DNA of 64,000 nucleotides, from assembly GCA_040380855.1 (NCBI GenBank), contig JBEIIG010000012.1:4775-68774 (forward strand). Direction: 5' to 3'. The notes under the pieces are model-generated. The model ran no database searches and had not been told where the DNA came from. It worked only from the letters and a program-made list of their open reading frames with translations. The stretch comes from VFMC01 sp040380855 (GTDB taxonomy: Bacteria; Actinomycetota; Acidimicrobiia; Acidimicrobiales; Ilumatobacteraceae). The position numbers and the translations under genes are program-made. Shown in pieces: positions 58,356-64,000 of this stretch; within the stretch, counting starts at the first letter, position 1; every line of letters starts with the position of its first letter.

Positions 58356-60656
58356 ATGTCCACCGACCACGACATCGCAGCCGGCGACACCCGCGTCGCG
58401 TACCGCACCTGTCCGCTCTGCGAAGCCGGGTGCGGCCTCGAGGTGGCCGTACGCGGGCCACAGGTGGTGCGCATCCGCGGCGACCGCGACGATGTGTTCA
58501 GCCACGGCTACCTGTGCCCCAAGGGCTCGACGTTGAAGCAACTGCACGACGACCCCGATCGGGTGCGTCGGCCACTGGTCAAGCGCGGTGGGGTGCACGT
58601 CGAGGTCGACTGGCCCGAAGCGTGGGCCGAGGTCGAACGCGGCCTGCGCGGTGTCATCGAGCGGCACGGTCGCGAGGCGGTGGCCGTGTACCTCGGCAAC
58701 CCGAGTGCGCACAGCCTGTCGGCGATGACGTTCAACCGTTCCCTGCTGCAGGGCATCGGCACCCGCCAGCGCTACAGCGCATCGACGGTCGACCAGATGC
58801 CCCGTCAGGTGGCGGCCGGCTATGTGTTCGGCACGCCGGTGACGGTTCCCGTGCCCGATCTCGATCGCACCGACTACCTCGTGGTCATCGGCGCGAACCC
58901 CTATGCGTCGAACGGAAGCCTCTGCACAGCGCCCGACTTCCCGGGCCGGATCGAAGCCATCCGAGCCCGCGGTGGTCGCCTGGTGGTGGTCGATCCGCGC
59001 CGCAGTCGCACCGCCGTCGAGGCCGACCGCTGGCTGCCCATCCGACCCGGTACCGACGCGCTGTTCCTCGCGTCGATCGTCTCGGTGCTGGCCGAGGAGG
59101 GCCTCGTCGACGTGGGCGATCATGTGGCGGCCCATCTGCGTGGTCTCGACACGGTCGTGGCCGCATGCGCCCCGTTCACACCCGAGTCGGTCGCAGCGGC
59201 GACCGGCCTCGATGCCGAGGAGATCCGGACGGTGGCGCGTGAGTTGGCCGCGGCACCGTCGGCAGCGGTGTACGGCCGGATCGGTACCACCACCACCGAA
59301 TTCGGCACCACCACCTCGTGGCTGATCGACGTCGTCAACATCGCCACCGGCAACCTCGACCGCCCCGGTGGTTCGATGTTCGCGATGCCGGTCGCCGGGG
59401 GAGCGAGCACGCGTGGTCGGTCGGGCAGTGGGCAGGGGTTCAGCACCGGGCGCGGCCACACCCGCGTGAAGGGCCTGCCCGAGGTGATGGGCGAGTACCC
59501 GGTGGGCACGCTCGCCGACGAGATCACCACGCCCGGCGAGGGCCGGTTGCGTGCCCTGGTCACCGTGGCCGGCAACCCGGTGCTGTCGACGCCGCACTCG
59601 GTGCAGCTCGACGCAGCCCTCGACGACCTCGAGTTCATGGTGAGCGTCGACATCTACCTGAACGAGACCACTCGCCACGCCGACGTGGTGCTGCCCAGTC
59701 CGTCGCAGTTGCAGCGCGGCCACTACGACCTGCTGTTGCTGCAGTTCGGCATCCGCAACGTCGCCAACTACAGCGAACCGGTGCTGCCGCTCGACGACGG
59801 GCAGCCCGACGAGTGGGAGATCCTCGCCAAGGTCGCCCTGTTGGCCCAGGGCATGGGCGTCGATGCCGACGTGTCGGCCGTCGACGATCTGGCCCTTGCG
59901 GCGATGGTCCGCTCGTCGGTCGCCGACCCGTCGTCGTCGATCCACGGTCGCGATCCCGACGAGATCGTCGAAGCGCTGACGCTGAGCGGTCGCCGGGGTC
60001 CGGAGCGTCTGCTCGACCTGATGCTGCAGACGGGTCCGTTCGGTGCCGCCTTCGGTGCGCGCGACACGGTGGCGACGCCCGATGGCGAGCGCCCGGCCGC
60101 GAGCCTCGACGTGCTGCTGGCGAACCCTCACGGTGTCGACTACGGCCCGCTCCAGCCCCGTCTGCCCGAGGTGCTGCGCACGCCGTCGGGGATGATCGAA
60201 CTCGACTATCCCGTGCTACTGGCCGACCTCGGTCGCTTGGCCGACACGGTCGACTCCCTCGCCGCACGGGGCATGGTGTTGGTGGGGCGACGCGACCTGC
60301 GCAGCAACAACTCGTGGATGCACAACATCGAGGTGCTCGTGAAGGGCAAGCCGCGCTGCACGCTGCACGTGCACCCCGACGATGCGGCACGGCTCGGTCT
60401 CACCGACGGCGGCCACGCCCGCGTGACGAGCCGGGTCGGCACCGTCGACGCGCCGGTCGTGGTCACCGACGAGGTGCGACCGGGCGTGGTGAGCCTGCCG
60501 CACGGATGGGGTCACGACCGTCCCGACACCAGGCTCCGGGTGGCAGCCGAACGCGCCGGGGTGAACAGCAACGTGCTCGCCGACCACGAGGCGATGGACC
60601 CCCTCTCGGGTACCTCGGTGCTGAACGGTATCCCGGTCACCGTCGCCGCGATCTGA
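58356..60656 (+). CDS. Molybdopterin oxidoreductase (formate dehydrogenase/nitrate reductase family)
   Basis: The 766-residue enzyme has an N-terminal [4Fe-4S] motif, CPLCEAGCGLEV with a fourth Cys in GYLCPKGST. The bis-MGD-binding domains show VVIGANPYASNGSL, RGGRLVVVDPRRSRTAVEA, GRIGTTTTEFGT, VSVDIYLNETTRHADVVLPS and the final dinucleotide-binding HNIEVLVKGKPRCTLHVHPD. The expected Mo-ligand region reads STVDQMPRQVAAG, with Met where formate dehydrogenases have Cys/Sec. The substrate is therefore not clear. ATG 58335 is an alternative start. Confidence 0.85.
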   Translation: MSTDHDIAAGDTRVAYRTCPLCEAGCGLEVAVRGPQVVRIRGDRDDVFSHGYLCPKGSTLKQLHDDPDRVRRPLVKRGGVHVEVDWPEAWAEVERGLRGVIERHGREAVAVYLGNPSAHSLSAMTFNRSLLQGIGTRQRYSASTVDQMPRQVAAGYVFGTPVTVPVPDLDRTDYLVVIGANPYASNGSLCTAPDFPGRIEAIRARGGRLVVVDPRRSRTAVEADRWLPIRPGTDALFLASIVSVLAEEGLVDVGDHVAAHLRGLDTVVAACAPFTPESVAAATGLDAEEIRTVARELAAAPSAAVYGRIGTTTTEFGTTTSWLIDVVNIATGNLDRPGGSMFAMPVAGGASTRGRSGSGQGFSTGRGHTRVKGLPEVMGEYPVGTLADEITTPGEGRLRALVTVAGNPVLSTPHSVQLDAALDDLEFMVSVDIYLNETTRHADVVLPSPSQLQRGHYDLLLLQFGIRNVANYSEPVLPLDDGQPDEWEILAKVALLAQGMGVDADVSAVDDLALAAMVRSSVADPSSSIHGRDPDEIVEALTLSGRRGPERLLDLMLQTGPFGAAFGARDTVATPDGERPAASLDVLLANPHGVDYGPLQPRLPEVLRTPSGMIELDYPVLLADLGRLADTVDSLAARGMVLVGRRDLRSNNSWMHNIEVLVKGKPRCTLHVHPDDAARLGLTDGGHARVTSRVGTVDAPVVVTDEVRPGVVSLPHGWGHDRPDTRLRVAAERAGVNSNVLADHEAMDPLSGTSVLNGIPVTVAAI

Positions 60657-61139
60657 ACGCAGAGGCATCCGGCCCGGTCAGCAGCCGATTCCCACAGGTC
60701 GGGCACCGTTGTCCACCGTTGTCCACCGGGAAATTCACAGGGTTCTCCCTCTTCCTACCCACAGGGAATGGCTCCTAGGGTTGCGCCCGTAGCTGGCGAC
60801 GGTGCGCGGCACGGATGGACAGAGCCTGGGGGAGGTACCGACCTTGGGACCTGGAGGGACTCGCTCTCGAACCTGTGACCTCGCACCGTCCGCCACGCTG
60901 CGTGACCCGCCGAACAGGCCTGTCACAGTGCGTGACACTCCGTGAACGATCGGTGACGAATCGTGACATTCGTCCACCGAAAACCCCTCGGCAATGTTTG
61001 ACAGCCCTGTAACTACAATGCTGTAATCCTCCAACCTCTTGTGGTGGCTGCCGTCAAGGGGGCCGGCCAGCCACCACATCTTGTGGTGCGTCTCGCGTGT
61101 GTGTCGTCATCGTCTCTGTTTCAACCTCTGGGAGTTCTC
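60657..61139 (+). promoter_or_regulatory. nrdJ upstream region: DnaA-like boxes, phased CGTGA array, promoter and structured leader
   Basis: No gene is supported in these 483 bp. DnaA-box-like TTGTCCACC occurs at 60709-60717 and 60719-60727 (10-bp period), with TTCCCACAGG at 60689-60698 and CCCACAGGG near 60757. CGTGA motifs at 60901, 60931, 60941, 60952 (GGTGA) and 60962 keep 10-11-bp spacing, and TGTCAC/GTGACA (60921-60937) is an inverted repeat. The promoter is TTGACA (60998-61003) with TGTAAT (61022-61027), 18-bp spacer. In the leader, TGTGGTGGCTG (61040-61050) pairs with CAGCCACCACA (61068-61078), or CACCACA (61072-61078) pairs with TGTGGTG (61082-61088). GGGAG precedes the nrdJ ATG. Confidence 0.6.
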
Positions 61140-63998
61140 ATGTCTCTGGCGCCTGAGCGTCTTGCGATCGGTATCAAGCGGCACTTCACGTCGCCGGGCG
61201 TCCACCCCTACGACCAGGTGGTGTGGGAACACCGCGATGCACGCATCAGCAACTGGAAAGACGGCTCGGTCGCCTTCGAACAGCTCGGCGTCGAGTTCCC
61301 GGCCTCATGGTCGCTCAACGCCACCAACATCGTCGCCCAGAAGTACTTCCGCGGCACCCTGGGTACCCCCGAGCGCGAGACGTCGCTGCGCGAGGTCATC
61401 GACCGCGTGGCCGACACCATCACCACGTGGGGCATCGAAGGCGGCTACTTCGCCGACGACGCCGAGGCCGAGGCGTTCCGCGACGAACTGAAGTTCATCC
61501 TCGTCACCCAGCGTGCTGCGTTCAACAGCCCGGTGTGGTTCAACATCGGCGTGAAGGGTGTGCCGCAGCAGGCCAGCGCCTGTTTCATCCTCTCCGTCGA
61601 CGACAAGATGGACTCGATCCTCAACTGGTACCGCGAAGAGGGTGTCATCTTCAAGGGTGGCTCGGGTGCAGGTGTGAACCTGTCGAAGATCCGTTCCAGC
61701 TACGAAATGCTCAACGGTGGGGGCACCGCCAGCGGCCCGGTCAGCTTCATGCGTGGCGCCGATGCCTCGGCCGGCACCATCAAGAGCGGCGGCAAGACCC
61801 GCCGTGCAGCCAAGATGGTCATCCTCAACGTCGACCACCCCGACGTCGAGGAGTTCGTGTGGTGCAAGGCCAAAGAAGAGCGCAAGGCCCGCGTGCTGCG
61901 CGACGCCGGCTTCGACATGGACCTCGACGGTGCCGACTCGTTCAGCATCCAGTACCAGAACGCCAACAACTCGGCGCGCATCACCGACGATTTCATGCAG
62001 GCCGTCGTCGACGACACCGACTGGGACCTGAAGGCCGTCACCGACGGCAGCCCGGTGCGCACGGTTCGTGCTCGCGACCTGTGGCGCCAGATCGCCACGG
62101 CCTCGTGGGAGTGCGCCGACCCGGGCCTGCAGTTCGACACCACGATCAACAAGTGGCACACCGCCCACGCCACGGGCCGCATCAACGGCTCGAACCCGTG
62201 CAGCGAGTACATGCACCTCGACAACTCGGCCTGCAACCTGGCCTCGATCAACCTGCTGAAGTACCTCGACCTCGACTCGGTGGGCGACGACGCGTTCGAC
62301 ATCGAGGCCTACATGCACACCATCGAAGTGGTGTTCACGGCGCAGGAGATCCTCGTCGGGCGCGCCGATTACCCCACCGAGCCCATCGGCGACACCAGCC
62401 GCAAGTTCCGCCAGCTCGGTATCGGCTACGCCAACCTCGGCGCCCTGCTGATGGCCCTCGGCCTGCCCTACGACTCGGCCGACGGTCGCGCCTGGGCCGG
62501 TGCCCTCACCTCGCTGCTCACCGGGCACAGCTATGCCACCAGCGCCCGTACCGCCAGCCGGATGGGGCCCTTCGCCGGCTTCGCCGAGAACGAGTCGTAC
62601 ATGCTGAACGTGCTGCGCATGCACCGCGACGCCTCGTACCAGATCGAGGGCACCGACCGTGTGCCCGCCGAGCTCGTCGCCGCCGGTCAGGCCGCCTGGG
62701 AGGCTGCTGTGCGCGACGGTGAGGAATACGGCGTGCGCAACAGCCAGGCCAGCGTGCTGGCCCCCACGGGCACCATCGGTCTGATGATGGACTGCGACAC
62801 CACCGGCATCGAGCCCGACCTCGGCCTGTGCAAGATGAAGAAGCTCGTCGGCGGCGGCACGATGGTGATCGTCAACCAGACCATCCCGCGGGCCCTGCGC
62901 CGCCTCGGCTACAACGCCCAGCAGGTCGACGAGATCATCGCCTACATCGACCGCGAAAAGAGCATCCTCGGTGCACCGCACCTGGCTGCCGACCACGTGC
63001 CGGTGTTCGCTTGCTCGATGGGCGACAACGTCATCCACTACGAGGGCCACGTGCGGATGATGGGTGCCACCCAGCCGTTCCTGTCGGGCGCCATCTCCAA
63101 GACGGTGAACATGCCCGAAGAGGCCACCATCGAAGACATCGAGGGCCTCCACCTGCTCAGCTGGCAGCTCGGCTTGAAGGCCGTCGCCATCTACCGCGAC
63201 AACTGCAAGGTGGCCCAGCCGCTCAGCACCGCCAAGAAGGACGGCGCCGAGGAGAGCACCCCGGCCGTGGCCAGCGCCACCCAGGTGATCGAGAAGATCG
63301 TCGAGAAGGTGGTGCACCAGCCGGTGCGCCAGAAACTGCCCCGCACCCGCACGTCGCGCACGTTCGAGTTCCGGGTGGCCGACTGCAAGGGCTTCGCCAC
63401 CATCGGCGAGTACGCCGACGGCCGTCCCGGCGAGATCTTCCTCACCGTGTCGAAGCAGGGCAGCACCCTGAGCGGCATCATGGACGCCTTCGCCAAGTCG
63501 ATCTCCTACGGCCTGCAGTACGGCGTGCCGATGCGAGCCTTCGTCGAGGCCTTCGTCAACAGCCGCTTCGAGCCCGCCGGCATGACCGACGATCCCGACA
63601 TCCGCTTCGCCTCGTCGATCATGGACTACCTGTTCCGCCGCCTGGCGCTCGAGTACATGACCTACGACGAGCGCAGCGAGCTCGGCATCTTCTCGGTCGA
63701 CGAGCGCCTGCAGCCCACGCTGCCCGGTGTCGACGAGTCGACGATGGAGACCCGTACCGGCAGCGAGATGGCTCCCGATCCGAAGACCATCCCGTCGGCA
63801 TCTGACCTGATCGCCCAGCTCGACACGGGGCTGGCACCCGAGGCGCCCATCAACGACGTCACCAATCCGGCGGGCATCATCCGTCCGGCGGTACGCCACA
63901 GCGATGCGCCGATGTGCATGCAGTGCGGTGTGCAGATGAACCGGGCCGGCTCGTGCCACGCCTGCCCCAGCTGCGGCAGCACCAGCGGTTGCAGCTGA
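61140..63998 (+). CDS. nrdJ: Vitamin B12-dependent ribonucleotide reductase (class II)
   Basis: The 952-residue class II enzyme reduces ribonucleotides using adenosylcobalamin. After the N-terminal GIKRHFTSPGVHPYDQV come NSPVWFNIGVKGVPQQASAC, INGSNPCSEYMHLDNSACNL (active-site NPCSE block), GTGGIG-like APTGTIGLMMDCDTTGIEPD and a C-terminal zinc module, CMQCGVQMNRAGSCHACPSC, that carries redox Cys. The ATG at 61140 has GGGAG upstream. A GTG at 61041 is in frame but lies inside the leader hairpin. NrdR is encoded 3.5 kb upstream. Confidence 0.96.
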   Translation: MSLAPERLAIGIKRHFTSPGVHPYDQVVWEHRDARISNWKDGSVAFEQLGVEFPASWSLNATNIVAQKYFRGTLGTPERETSLREVIDRVADTITTWGIEGGYFADDAEAEAFRDELKFILVTQRAAFNSPVWFNIGVKGVPQQASACFILSVDDKMDSILNWYREEGVIFKGGSGAGVNLSKIRSSYEMLNGGGTASGPVSFMRGADASAGTIKSGGKTRRAAKMVILNVDHPDVEEFVWCKAKEERKARVLRDAGFDMDLDGADSFSIQYQNANNSARITDDFMQAVVDDTDWDLKAVTDGSPVRTVRARDLWRQIATASWECADPGLQFDTTINKWHTAHATGRINGSNPCSEYMHLDNSACNLASINLLKYLDLDSVGDDAFDIEAYMHTIEVVFTAQEILVGRADYPTEPIGDTSRKFRQLGIGYANLGALLMALGLPYDSADGRAWAGALTSLLTGHSYATSARTASRMGPFAGFAENESYMLNVLRMHRDASYQIEGTDRVPAELVAAGQAAWEAAVRDGEEYGVRNSQASVLAPTGTIGLMMDCDTTGIEPDLGLCKMKKLVGGGTMVIVNQTIPRALRRLGYNAQQVDEIIAYIDREKSILGAPHLAADHVPVFACSMGDNVIHYEGHVRMMGATQPFLSGAISKTVNMPEEATIEDIEGLHLLSWQLGLKAVAIYRDNCKVAQPLSTAKKDGAEESTPAVASATQVIEKIVEKVVHQPVRQKLPRTRTSRTFEFRVADCKGFATIGEYADGRPGEIFLTVSKQGSTLSGIMDAFAKSISYGLQYGVPMRAFVEAFVNSRFEPAGMTDDPDIRFASSIMDYLFRRLALEYMTYDERSELGIFSVDERLQPTLPGVDESTMETRTGSEMAPDPKTIPSASDLIAQLDTGLAPEAPINDVTNPAGIIRPAVRHSDAPMCMQCGVQMNRAGSCHACPSCGSTSGCS

Positions 63999-64000
63999 GC

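Noticed and set aside
60689..60766. Replication origin
   Set aside because: Only a few imperfect DnaA-like boxes, no AT-rich unwinding element and no dnaA/dnaN/rpmH nearby.
61004..61027. NrdR box in CTGTAACTACAATGCTGTAAT
   Set aside because: The direct repeat CTGTAA is real but does not match the palindromic NrdR box pattern; kept only as a part of the promoter.
60735..61079. Minus-strand 114-residue frame and plus-strand 65-residue frame upstream of nrdJ
   Set aside because: No motifs, unlike codon use, and they overlap the repeat arrays and the nrdJ promoter; judged non-coding.
61041..61139. GTG at 61041 as an earlier in-frame start of NrdJ
   Set aside because: It begins inside the leader hairpin, has no ribosome-binding site and adds an atypical extension; ATG 61140 has GGGAG upstream.
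60657..61139. Cobalamin riboswitch before nrdJ
   Set aside because: The transcribed leader after TGTAAT is only about 110 nt and I see no B12-box consensus; a covariance-model search would settle it.

Overview
The window is chromosomal DNA from a GC-rich actinobacterium. The core gene order matches that of Mycobacterium and its relatives: coaD, a SepIVA-like coiled-coil gene, DUF177, rpmF, plsX, acpP, rnc, mutM, smc, ftsY, then ffh, rpsP, khpA, rimM, trmD, rplS, DUF2469 and yraN; further on, recA, miaB, miaA, dapF, hflX, then lexA, a LysM gene, nrdR and nrdJ. GTP-type PEP carboxykinase, F420/FMN luciferase-like enzymes, CaiB-type CoA transferase and a B12-dependent ribonucleotide reductase all fit. 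The mixture suggests an environmental Acidimicrobiia-like lineage (Ilumatobacter-type), but that placement is inference from gene content and was not tested with a tree. No phage, insertion sequence, integron, CRISPR array or toxin-antitoxin pair is visible. || Layout. 1-10 kb: small-molecule metabolism: a luciferase-like oxidoreductase, galactokinase and SMP-30 operon, a hydrolase, a CoA-transferase/LmbE/histidine-phosphatase operon, a ferritin-like protein and pckG, then a cold-shock-like protein and rpmB. 10-17 kb: recG, an M17 aminopeptidase, a trypsin-like lipoprotein, rsmD, coaD. 17-32 kb: the conserved ribosome, lipid, RNA-processing, SRP and SMC block, with one private lipoprotein inserted between ftsY and ffh. 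32-48 kb: an accessory stretch with two enoyl-CoA hydratases, rpe, an RNA uracil methyltransferase, an ECF sigma/anti-sigma pair, tandem flavodoxin-fold oxidoreductases, an MFS transporter, a chimeric periplasmic-binding/peptidoglycan-binding/fasciclin lipoprotein, tRNA-Lys and tRNA-His, and a class III aminotransferase. 48-57 kb: recA, tRNA modification, lysine biosynthesis, hflX and an SOS-controlled lexA/LysM divergon. 57-64 kb: nrdR, a RibD-like reductase, a molybdopterin oxidoreductase and nrdJ. || Regulation is the most striking part of this window. At least two dozen starts have a TAnnnT hexamer only 6-10 nt upstream of the initiation codon and no Shine-Dalgarno, the layout expected of leaderless mRNA. 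Several divergent gene pairs are driven from 20-35 bp gaps in which back-to-back hexamers abut or overlap. LexA boxes (CGAAC-N4-GTTCG) sit inside the promoter spacers of recA and of the LysM gene. The 483-bp region before nrdJ carries DnaA-box-like repeats, an array of CGTGA motifs at helical-turn spacing, a TTGACA promoter and a leader with two mutually exclusive hairpins. This is the best candidate here for an undescribed regulatory element.
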